In this document: piece by piece, positions 27,360 to 34,301 of the stretch | Position numbering within the stretch: the first letter of the stretch is position 1 | How the letters are laid out: every line of letters starts with the position of its first letter | Source of the DNA: Pseudidiomarina mangrovi | GTDB taxonomy: Bacteria > Pseudomonadota > Gammaproteobacteria > Enterobacterales > Alteromonadaceae | Direction: 5' to 3' | Assembly (NCBI RefSeq): GCF_003999375.1 | Contig: NZ_RJLC01000017.1 | Span: 310,001-374,000 of the forward strand | Length of the DNA stretch: 64,000 bases | The notes under the pieces: model-generated | What the model saw: only the letters and a program-made list of their open reading frames with translations | Database searches by the model: none | Told to the model about the DNA's origin: nothing | Program-made: the position numbers and the translations under genes

Positions 27360-29135
27360 ATGATGAAAAAGTTTAATTTGGCTGCTTTGAGTGTCGCCAT
27401 CCTCGGTAGTTTTTCCGCCGCCGCTGAAGCTGATTTGTATACCGTACAGCAGCTTGAGACGCCCGCAAACTATCGTAATTTAGTCCCACGTGATTTAAAC
27501 GATCAGGGCATGTTAGCGGTATTGTCACGCTTACCTCAGGATACCGAAATAGACCTGACCAAACTGTCAAGTAGTGCCTTGGCAGCGGTCGGAATTCCGA
27601 GTGACGCTGACCTCGAAACCTATGAGTTGAGCTACAGACAATACAACGGCCTTATCAGCTTTTTGCAAGACAATGTCAGTGGTAACCTGCTCAATCCTCG
27701 ATATGGGACGAATGCAGCAACCAGTTACGATGGTCAAAATTTCCGTTTTATCTCACCGCTGGATGGTCAAACCGACTTGAGCCGAGCTACTTCAAGTACG
27801 ATCGATACGCAATTTCATGGATTGAATGATAATAATGTGTTTGTCGGTTTAACCTCGAGCGCATATACCGAATTGTCGCATACATATACACCAACTCCGG
27901 TGGGCGATGCTGACCCAGTTCCACAAACATTGACCTTTCATCAGCGTGAATTTACCTCTCGAGCTCTTTGGTTCGATGGCAATAATTATCAGACCTACAC
28001 ACCACCAGAAACCGCATACCTTGGTGGTGAATCACTGATGTTTGATATCAATGACAACAACGTTGCTGTCGGTGCTGTCAGTGTGGCTATATCACCGGGC
28101 GCACAAGCACGTATCACCGAGTGTGAAGAAGCAGATCCGGCCACCAGCACTAACCCGCTGTATGTATGTGTTTGGAATCAATGGTTCGTTCGTCAAAATG
28201 CCTTAGCACCTAATTTATCGGTGTCGTTTTTACAACAGCTGGAAATCCCTACCAATCAATCGATTTACGATATGAATGCGGCTAAATGGCAGTTAGATGC
28301 CAACGGTAACGTGATTTCAGTAACCCAGTGGGGCACCTTAATGGAGCGCACTGGCGAGGAGGATTTGGAAGACTTCTCAAGCTACGCTTATGCCATTAAT
28401 AATAATGATATCGCGGTAGGGCAGAGCTGGACTTACTTTAATAATGGCCAAGATGACTTTATAGGTAACCCCGCCACGCGTATTAAGAAGCCAGTGGTTT
28501 TTATCGGTGATGAAGTACGCTCCATCAGTGATGACACTGATTACATTTGGGGTAGCGCTCGCGACATCAATAACGACAATATAGCGATCGGTTTTATGCT
28601 AAAAGAGGTACAAGGATTCGTGCGTTATATTGGCTTTAGCTATGATGTTGATAGTGAAAACTTTACCGAAATGCCGGGCTTTTTTACCGGCTCAAGTACT
28701 ATTCCGAATGCTCTAAATGACTCGGGGTTAGTGGTTGGTACGGCAGACATCGATAGTAGCTTGCAGGTCACCCGACGTCGGGTGGGTTTTGTGTATGACT
28801 TAAATAACCCGAGCAACGGCTTTATTAACCTCAACGATGCTATTGGCTGCGATTCTGGCCTATTTATCGTCTCTGCCGACGCTATCAATAGCCAGGGTGA
28901 AATTTTAGCCACCGCATTGGAACAGGTTGACGTAGTCGACGAAAACGGTGAGACCCGCAATGAAATTTTCATCCGTACGGTAAAGCTCAATCCTGTCAGT
29001 GGCGGTCAGATCAATGATTGTGATGCGGAAGAGCAAATTGTCGAACGCCAAGGTGCGTCAACGAGCCTGTTTGGCGGCATCGCTATGTTATTGATTGGTG
29101 GGCTTATTACAATTCGACGCCGTTGGTCTGTTTAA
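27360..29135 (+). CDS. DUF3466 family secreted protein with GlyGly-CTERM-like tail
   Basis: A 591-residue secreted protein of unknown function. Residues 1-25 are a signal peptide (ends SAAAEA). The body repeats short beta-type units with an Asn/Asp-rich core such as HGLNDNNVFVGL, FDINDNNVAVGA, YAINNNDIAVGQ and RDINNDNIAIG, as in DUF3466 and the HAF-repeat-like group. The C terminus is a Gly-Ala-Ser segment, a hydrophobic helix (LFGGIAMLLIGGLITI) and an Arg cluster (RRR), which looks like the rhombosortase sorting signal. Surface processing is therefore inferred. It lies between uup and rmf, as in several Shewanella-type genomes; a terminator follows. Confidence 0.8.
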   Translation: MMKKFNLAALSVAILGSFSAAAEADLYTVQQLETPANYRNLVPRDLNDQGMLAVLSRLPQDTEIDLTKLSSSALAAVGIPSDADLETYELSYRQYNGLISFLQDNVSGNLLNPRYGTNAATSYDGQNFRFISPLDGQTDLSRATSSTIDTQFHGLNDNNVFVGLTSSAYTELSHTYTPTPVGDADPVPQTLTFHQREFTSRALWFDGNNYQTYTPPETAYLGGESLMFDINDNNVAVGAVSVAISPGAQARITECEEADPATSTNPLYVCVWNQWFVRQNALAPNLSVSFLQQLEIPTNQSIYDMNAAKWQLDANGNVISVTQWGTLMERTGEEDLEDFSSYAYAINNNDIAVGQSWTYFNNGQDDFIGNPATRIKKPVVFIGDEVRSISDDTDYIWGSARDINNDNIAIGFMLKEVQGFVRYIGFSYDVDSENFTEMPGFFTGSSTIPNALNDSGLVVGTADIDSSLQVTRRRVGFVYDLNNPSNGFINLNDAIGCDSGLFIVSADAINSQGEILATALEQVDVVDENGETRNEIFIRTVKLNPVSGGQINDCDAEEQIVERQGASTSLFGGIAMLLIGGLITIRRRWSV

Positions 29136-29172
29136 CAGGCGAACTTGTTCTAATAATTAAGCCAACAATATT

Positions 29173-29221
29173 AAGCGCAATTTCATTCACTTACACAGGT
29201 GACTGAAGATTGCGCTTTTTT
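29173..29221 (+). terminator. Rho-independent terminator after the uup/DUF3466 unit
   Basis: AAGCGCAAT at 29173-29181 pairs with ATTGCGCTT at 29209-29217, with further pairing inside the loop (TTCA/TGAA), followed by a run of six Ts ending at 29221. It separates the upstream operon from rmf. Confidence 0.8.
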
Positions 29222-29276
29222 GTGGGTTGAACTCCGAGCCAGAGTTGCTATCTATGTAATAGAGCTGATGAAAAAA

Positions 29277-29304
29277 TTGGCTCTTGCAATGAACGCATTA
29301 TATG
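29277..29304 (+). promoter_or_regulatory. Candidate rmf promoter
   Basis: TTGGCT (29277-29282) and TATATG (29299-29304) are spaced by 16 bp, 24 bp before the rmf start. The match is moderate. A dedicated promoter is expected because rmf is usually controlled separately by growth phase and ppGpp. Confidence 0.35.
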
Positions 29305-29328
29305 AAAATCTGGACGAGGAAGTGAATG

Positions 29329-29502
29329 ATGAAAAGACAGAAACGCGATCGCCTCGAACGTGCTCACGCACAAGGGTTCAAAGCCGGAGTATCAGGCCGT
29401 TCTAAAGAAGTTTGTCCGTATCAAAGTCAGGATATTCGCTCGCAGTGGCTGGGCGGTTGGCGCGATGCTATGGAAGCTCGTGGTGGCGGGTTATTTCGTT
29501 GA
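29329..29502 (+). CDS. rmf: Ribosome modulation factor
   Basis: A 57-residue basic protein that dimerises 70S ribosomes into inactive 100S particles in stationary phase. I found it by direct translation: it begins MKRQKRDRLERAHAQGFKAG and continues GRSKEVCPYQ and RSQWLGGWRDAM, matching E. coli RMF over nearly its whole length. GAGGA ends 8 bp before the chosen ATG; another in-frame ATG lies one codon upstream. The position before fabA agrees with E. coli. It has its own terminator. Confidence 0.95.
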   Translation: MKRQKRDRLERAHAQGFKAGVSGRSKEVCPYQSQDIRSQWLGGWRDAMEARGGGLFR

Positions 29503-29547
29503 CCCCAATTGAATCAACGAACACTATATCTTCTCGAAAAACTTATC

Positions 29548-29574
29548 AGCCCGCCTTAATAGCGGGCTTTTTTT
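29548..29574 (+). terminator. Rho-independent terminator after rmf
   Basis: AGCCCGC (29548-29554), a 7-base loop and GCGGGCT (29562-29568) are followed by seven Ts. It lies in the convergent gap between rmf and fabA; the minus-strand flank has only a weak T tract. Confidence 0.88.
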
Positions 29575-29593
29575 AGGGCATACTATATAGCGC

Positions 29594-30106
29594 TTAGAAG
29601 CTACTGGTATCCGTAAATAGACCAACTTTCAGGTCCGTGGCGGTATAAATGGTTTTACCATCAACTTCAACCCGGCCATCACCAATACCCATATACAATG
29701 AACGCTTAATGACGCGTTTCATATCAATGAAATAACTGACTTTTTTGGCAGTAGGGAGGATTTGACCGGTAAATTTCACTTCACCAACACCCAATGCACG
29801 GCCACGACCTGGGCCACCGGCACAGGCTAAGAAGAAACCGGTAAGCTGCCACATAGCATCAAGGCCTAAACAGCCTGGCATAACGGGATCACCAATAAAA
29901 TGGCAGTCAAAAAACCACAAATCAGGGCGGATATCGAGCTCAGCGTGGATATAGCCTTTACCGTACGCGCCGCCGTCTTCGTTGATTTCAAGGATACGAT
30001 CCATCATCAACATGTTAGGGGCAGGTAATTGACTATTGCCAGGGCCAAACATCTCGCCACGGCCACAGGCCAACAGTTCTTCGCGGGTATAACTCGATTG
30101 TTTCAT
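29594..30106 (-). CDS. fabA: 3-hydroxydecanoyl-ACP dehydratase/isomerase
   Basis: Dehydrates 3-hydroxyacyl-ACP and isomerises trans-2- to cis-3-decenoyl-ACP, the entry to unsaturated fatty acids. The 170 residues include [28 protein letters not shown], the active-site His in [13 protein letters not shown] and the Asp in [10 protein letters not shown] chose the ATG at 30106, with AAGGTG just upstream, giving an N terminus like E. coli FabA; the longer frame to 30160 would add an unlike extension. A FabR-type palindrome sits in the promoter region (30175-30196). The Lon-like gene lies just upstream on the same strand, as in E. coli. Confidence 0.96.
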   Translation of the reverse strand: MKQSSYTREELLACGRGEMFGPGNSQLPAPNMLMMDRILEINEDGGAYGKGYIHAELDIRPDLWFFDCHFIGDPVMPGCLGLDAMWQLTGFFLACAGGPGRGRALGVGEVKFTGQILPTAKKVSYFIDMKRVIKRSLYMGIGDGRVEVDGKTIYTATDLKVGLFTDTSSF

Positions 30107-30174
30107 AATCACCTTGCTTGAATACAGCGTTTTAAGTGCGGTCCAGCCTGCGCTAAACACAAAGTGGCGCTAGC

Positions 30175-30196
30175 TTAGCGAACAGTTGTACGCTAA
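30175..30196 (-). promoter_or_regulatory. FabR-type operator inside the fabA promoter
   Basis: On the minus strand AGCGTACAACTGTTCGCT forms an inverted repeat (AGCGTACA/TGTTCGCT, one mismatch), extended by TTAGCG...CGCTAA. This matches, from memory, the palindrome bound by the unsaturated-fatty-acid regulator FabR upstream of fabA/fabB. It fills the spacer between TTGTTT (-35) and TAAGCT (-10), with a 17-bp gap, so a bound repressor would block the promoter. The start codon is about 70 bp downstream. Confidence 0.6.
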
Positions 30197-30214
30197 ACAA
30201 GTCCGACTAGTCTT

Positions 30215-32134
30215 TTAGCGCCACCAACGCTGCCACCACGATTGCTCACGATCACTGCGGTGCAATTCCTCAAGCCGTGCTTCAATGCGTTCGAATAGGT
30301 CTTTTTGTTCCACCTGGGTAAGTAATTCTAGTGCTTCGGTCACGTGACTAACCGCATAAATATGATATTGGCCGGCTGCTACAGCAGCGACAATAGGGTC
30401 ATCAAGGTTCAATTGACTTAGGTTAGCTGCCGGCATAATAACGCCTTGATTACCGGTAAGCCCGCGTGCGGCACATAAGGCAAAATGGCCTTCGATCTTT
30501 TCATTCACCGCGCCTATGGCCTGTACCGCACCAAATTGATCCACCGCACCAGTAATGGCTAAGCCTTGCTGAACGGGCGCTTCTGCTAAAGCTGACAATA
30601 AGCAACAGAGCTCGGCAAGCGATGCGCTATCACCATCTACCTCGTGATAGGACTGCTCAAAAACAATAGTGGCAGACAGACTCATCGCTTCATTACGCGC
30701 AAACAAGTTAGCAATATAGGCACTTAAGATCATCACACCTTTGGTATGAATGTTGCCACTTAACTCAGATTTGCGATCAATGTCGATAATGTCGCCATCA
30801 CCATAGTGCACCGTTGCGGTAATTCGTGAGGGTTCGCCAAATTCCGTCCCACCTGCGGTTATGACCGTAAGACCGTTGACTTGGCCAATGACCGCACCAT
30901 CGGTAGCAATATAAACTTGATGCTCAAGAATCGCGCGCCGTGACAGCTCAGCAATATAACCATCGCGTTGCTTGCGATGCAGCAGCACTTGGTCAATATG
31001 CTCGCCTTGGATCTCATGACTATGTTGTTGCACGGCTAACGCCGAAGCCTCACGCAGGAGCTGCATCAGAGCAATGGTATCTAAACTGAGCTCACTTTGA
31101 TAATCACTCAAACGAGAAGCAAACTTGAACAGAGCAGGGTACGCCAGTTGATGCAATGGCAATACATTGGCTTCACCAATAACATAAGCAAGATAGTCAA
31201 AATAATCACTGAGGGGCTGTTGAGTCAGCGAGTAATGCTCAGAAAAATCGGCGAGGTAAGGGAATAAATTATCAAAATCGCGATCAATTTCGCGCAACTG
31301 CGCAAAAATATCGCGCTCGCCGAGTAATAACACCTTGATATGAATGGGTACTGGCTCAGGTTGATAATAAGCGGCAACATTAAGGTTATCGCCCGGTGCT
31401 GGCCAGTGAAACAGGCTGGTTTTTAAGATGTATTTTAATTTACGCCATAGGCCAGGCTGCAATAGCAGTTCTTCGGCATCGATGGCCAGCACACCGCCAT
31501 TGGCGCGCAACAAGTCACCCGGTTGAATCAGATGCAAGTCAGACGAAATAGTGCCCTCAACCGACTGCAAACGAATACTGCCAAACAAACTGGCTTCGGT
31601 TACGCGGTCACACAATAAAATGGCCGGAACCTGTTCATGTTCAACAATTACGGTAGCGAGTTCATTGCCGGGTAAGTCGGCGAACTGTTTATCGGCAATT
31701 TCAGCCAGATAATTTTGTAACCGTGCGCTTGGGCTATCACCGAGTAAAGCCTGCTGTAATTCTGCGCGTTGCTCCGTAGGAGTTTGTAAAAACATCCAGA
31801 GCTGTTGCACAAAATTAGCAGCGCTACCAACGGGTAAGTTCACACAACAGGGTTCATTGGCTGAATGAGGGTTGGCTAAATACACCCAGTCATATCGATC
31901 AGCGTGCTGCCAAGGAAAGCGGGGCGCTAATTCATGCATGACATCTTGTACCCGCATTCCAGCCGGCGTGACCAGATAGGCATGGGCATAACGCCCAGCA
32001 ACGGTTAACGCTTGCTGAAGGGCTTGCAAAGCACGTTGTTGGCCCACTAATGCTGATGCACTAGTGACAGTTTGTGGACGTTGCTCAGCCCAAGTGTGAA
32101 TAGGCGGTTGTAAAGCATTAGCAGAAACGCGCAT
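30215..32134 (-). CDS. Lon-like ATP-dependent protease homologue (YcbZ/LonH family)
   Basis: A 639-residue cytoplasmic protein. The C-terminal third is a Lon-type serine protease domain with the catalytic Ser in DGDSASLAEL and the Lys in GAVNEKIEGHF; the segment GQVNGLTVITAGGTEFGEP precedes it. The N-terminal region keeps the AAA layout (LVGQQRALQALQQAL) but the Walker A site reads VTPAGMRVQD and lacks GxxGxGK[ST], so ATP binding there is doubtful, as in other YcbZ proteins. The ATG at 32134 was preferred over an upstream TTG; AAGGAGAG lies 8-10 bp away. It precedes fabA, as in E. coli. Its substrates are unknown. Confidence 0.88.
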   Translation of the reverse strand: MRVSANALQPPIHTWAEQRPQTVTSASALVGQQRALQALQQALTVAGRYAHAYLVTPAGMRVQDVMHELAPRFPWQHADRYDWVYLANPHSANEPCCVNLPVGSAANFVQQLWMFLQTPTEQRAELQQALLGDSPSARLQNYLAEIADKQFADLPGNELATVIVEHEQVPAILLCDRVTEASLFGSIRLQSVEGTISSDLHLIQPGDLLRANGGVLAIDAEELLLQPGLWRKLKYILKTSLFHWPAPGDNLNVAAYYQPEPVPIHIKVLLLGERDIFAQLREIDRDFDNLFPYLADFSEHYSLTQQPLSDYFDYLAYVIGEANVLPLHQLAYPALFKFASRLSDYQSELSLDTIALMQLLREASALAVQQHSHEIQGEHIDQVLLHRKQRDGYIAELSRRAILEHQVYIATDGAVIGQVNGLTVITAGGTEFGEPSRITATVHYGDGDIIDIDRKSELSGNIHTKGVMILSAYIANLFARNEAMSLSATIVFEQSYHEVDGDSASLAELCCLLSALAEAPVQQGLAITGAVDQFGAVQAIGAVNEKIEGHFALCAARGLTGNQGVIMPAANLSQLNLDDPIVAAVAAGQYHIYAVSHVTEALELLTQVEQKDLFERIEARLEELHRSDREQSWWQRWWR

Positions 32135-32201
32135 AACCAAAACTCTCCTTGAATAGTCCGCTATGATAGCTGATTAGGTCGGGTTATGACTACGTTTTAG
32201 C

Positions 32202-33050
32202 TCAGTTGACTGGGGTAACTTGATAGCCAGCTTGGCGCAGTAATCTGACCACACCTTGCTCACCGCCGAGATGACCCGCACCAACAGCAATTAACGAGGA
32301 GCGTTCACGCATGAGCGACGGTATTTTCGTTAACCAATCCTGATTGCGGCGATCTAATATCAACTGTTGAAAGTCACCTAATGATGGATCGTTAGCAATC
32401 AATTGGTATAACTGGTCAATATCTTCAGCCAGATATAATTCGGTCATCGCCTTAAAATCCGCCACTGATTGACTCTTGTTATCAATCATTTGCCAAATCA
32501 TATCCACTTGATTTTGAATCGGGATTTGGTCAAATAAACCAAGCTGAAAAGCAGCGGTTTCAAGCCCTTTAATCGGTTTTTCTGCCGCCATAGCCAGAGT
32601 TAATAAATGGCCCTCATAGCTGGCGGTATTGGCGCAGGGAAGTTGCTTGATCATAATTTGCGTACTTAACACAAATGGATTAATACGCTGTGCACGAGGT
32701 ATCGACATATTCAGGTTTTCTTGAATATAGCCAGCGACCTGCGTGAGTTGATCATCGCTCAGGTGTTGCTCAAGATACGGACCATTGCGATTCACCATTA
32801 AACTAGCCGACTGGAAGATCACCTCTGGAGAGGTAAGATCAAGTTCCATCACTAATTGATCAACCTCGCTAAAGCGTTGCTCAAGTTGCTCCGGTACACG
32901 AAAATCTTCGGCACAAAGTATATGCATAGTTCCGAACAAATAGGATGGTTTGTCCAGCTCGTTGCCACTGACCTTATACAGCAATGCGGCCTGTGAAATT
33001 GGGGTAAACAGTGCCAATAACACAGCGACGGTGGTTAATAACAAGCGCAT
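32202..33050 (-). CDS. TraB/GumN family secreted protein
   Basis: A 282-residue exported protein. The signal peptide is about 21 residues (ends PISQA). The family motifs are present: YLFGTMHILC near the N terminus, a central ETAAFQLGLFDQIP and the C-terminal VGAGHLGGEQGVVRLL, whose conserved Gly-His residues are proposed metal ligands in this Tiki-like superfamily. Members are thought to be metal-dependent peptidases, but no function is assigned to bacterial GumN. It stands alone on the minus strand, 67 bp upstream of the Lon-like gene. No terminator or clear promoter was identified in the 200-bp gap on its 5' side. Confidence 0.85.
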   Translation of the reverse strand: MRLLLTTVAVLLALFTPISQAALLYKVSGNELDKPSYLFGTMHILCAEDFRVPEQLEQRFSEVDQLVMELDLTSPEVIFQSASLMVNRNGPYLEQHLSDDQLTQVAGYIQENLNMSIPRAQRINPFVLSTQIMIKQLPCANTASYEGHLLTLAMAAEKPIKGLETAAFQLGLFDQIPIQNQVDMIWQMIDNKSQSVADFKAMTELYLAEDIDQLYQLIANDPSLGDFQQLILDRRNQDWLTKIPSLMRERSSLIAVGAGHLGGEQGVVRLLRQAGYQVTPVN

Positions 33051-33250
33051 ACAAAAAACCTAACAATTAGATGTGTGAAGCAAAGCGTTACTATAACATG
33101 ACGACAGTAATGCGCCAGATGTGACAGCACATATGACACGCATGACAGTGCAGGCGACAGTCATAAAAATGTCGTCGGCAGGGCAGCCAAAGCTCGCTAC
33201 AGTGGGCCAAGTGCACTACATTTAACCCTGCTCAATAAGGAAACATAATC

Positions 33251-33670
33251 ATGACAAGTAACACCAATACCAGCAAAAACATCGGTTTTTTCAATCTTTT
33301 ACGGAACGGCTTTTGGTTCTATTTCTCACACAATAGCCACGAGATCGCGGCTCATGCCAGTGGTATGAGTGGCCGTGAATCGGTATATGTCGATGATAGT
33401 AAGGTCTCTGAGAAGATATCTTGGCGGTTTACCAGCGATCATCAATTTGAACTCGATGGCCATCATTATCGCGTTGAATTCATCGTAAAGAGCGCTTGGC
33501 GTGGTCAGTTGGTGTGTAATTTCTATGTCGATGGTGTGCTTCTTGAAAGTACCGAGTTTGCCATGGCGGTAGGCAATAAAAAATTGGGCTGGAGTGCCAT
33601 TCTTATTCTATTTGTGATCGGTATGGTATTTGGCTACTTAGGTGCCTATATCGCAATCAACGTGATTTAG
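33251..33670 (+). CDS. Small membrane-anchored protein with a FAIM1-like beta domain
   Basis: A 139-residue protein with no clear known function. The N-terminal ~110 residues contain GRESVYVDDSKVSEKISWRF and NFYVDGVLLES, a pattern resembling the FAIM1 beta-sandwich repeats (RVVYVDGK... and LYVDGK...). The resemblance is by eye and modest. A C-terminal membrane helix (~115-137) ends the protein, so the domain should face the cytoplasm. AAGGA lies about 9 bp before the ATG. The next gene, an XRE regulator that also ends in a membrane helix, starts 9 bp later, so the two form an operon and probably act together. Confidence 0.65.
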   Translation: MTSNTNTSKNIGFFNLLRNGFWFYFSHNSHEIAAHASGMSGRESVYVDDSKVSEKISWRFTSDHQFELDGHHYRVEFIVKSAWRGQLVCNFYVDGVLLESTEFAMAVGNKKLGWSAILILFVIGMVFGYLGAYIAINVI

Positions 33671-33679
33671 GAGCTTCGC

Positions 33680-33994
33680 ATGGATATCCAAGCAAGCCGT
33701 GTGCGTGAATTGCGCGCACAACGCGGATGGACACAACAGCATCTTGCCGATGCTTGTGCCGTCAGTCTGCGCACCGTGCAGCGGATTGAGAAGGACGGCA
33801 ATGCGGCACAAGAAACCGTAGCAGCATTATGTGCGGTATTTAATGTTGAACGTGAACAGTTGTTGTTGGTGCCGCGCAAACAAATCGAATTGTTGCAGCC
33901 CGCACAATTCGGTCGGCAATGGCTGGCGTACGTGGTTGTACTAATGATCGGTATCGCCATTGGCTCAGGAATGATGGTGCTACTGACGCGCTAG
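33680..33994 (+). CDS. XRE-family HTH regulator with C-terminal membrane helix
   Basis: A 104-residue protein. Residues ~6-60 form a Cro/C1-type helix-turn-helix (VRELRAQRGWTQQHLADACA, then SLRTVQRIEKDG). A hydrophobic helix (WLAYVVVLMIGIAIGSGMMV) occupies ~80-100, so the regulator is likely tethered to the inner membrane. TAGGAG lies just upstream. It is coupled to the preceding FAIM-like membrane gene and ends before a strong terminator. A regulatory or anchoring role is inferred; targets are unknown. Confidence 0.85.
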   Translation: MDIQASRVRELRAQRGWTQQHLADACAVSLRTVQRIEKDGNAAQETVAALCAVFNVEREQLLLVPRKQIELLQPAQFGRQWLAYVVVLMIGIAIGSGMMVLLTR

Positions 33995-34007
33995 CTTCGA
34001 TTAACTC

Positions 34008-34037
34008 AAAAGGGCTCGGTAACTACCGGGCCTTTTT
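34008..34037 (+). terminator. Rho-independent terminator after the XRE gene
   Basis: AAAAGGGCTCGG (34008-34019) pairs with CCGGGCCTTTTT (34026-34037) through 12 base pairs including two G-T wobbles, with a 6-base loop and a T-rich 3' arm. The rest of the gap to 34301 holds small inverted repeats (AGTGTG/CACACT near 34110) without a clear role, and the opposite-strand terminator of the RND operon. Confidence 0.8.
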
Positions 34038-34244
34038 GCTTATTTGATGATTGCGCATAATGTATATTATGTTAAATAGGATATATGAATACACAGCATA
34101 AGCAGTGTGTGCTCACACTATTTGTTAAAACACCTACCTATCTCGACTGCTAAATTTAAAATCTGTAGCACTAACACCCAGCATTCCATTACAGATTTCA
34201 CGTAGCGCACGATGATAAAACTATAGGTGTTAACTGCTGGGCAT

Positions 34245-34278
34245 AAAAAAGCCACCCGTAACAACTGCTACGGATGGC
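34245..34278 (-). terminator. Rho-independent terminator of the RND efflux operon
   Basis: On the minus strand GCCATCCGTA pairs with TACGGGTGGC (one wobble) around an 8-base loop and is followed by six Ts (plus-strand AAAAAA at 34245-34250). It lies 24 bp beyond the permease stop codon. Confidence 0.85.
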
Positions 34279-34301
34279 TGGCTTATAATAACTAACAACG
34301 C

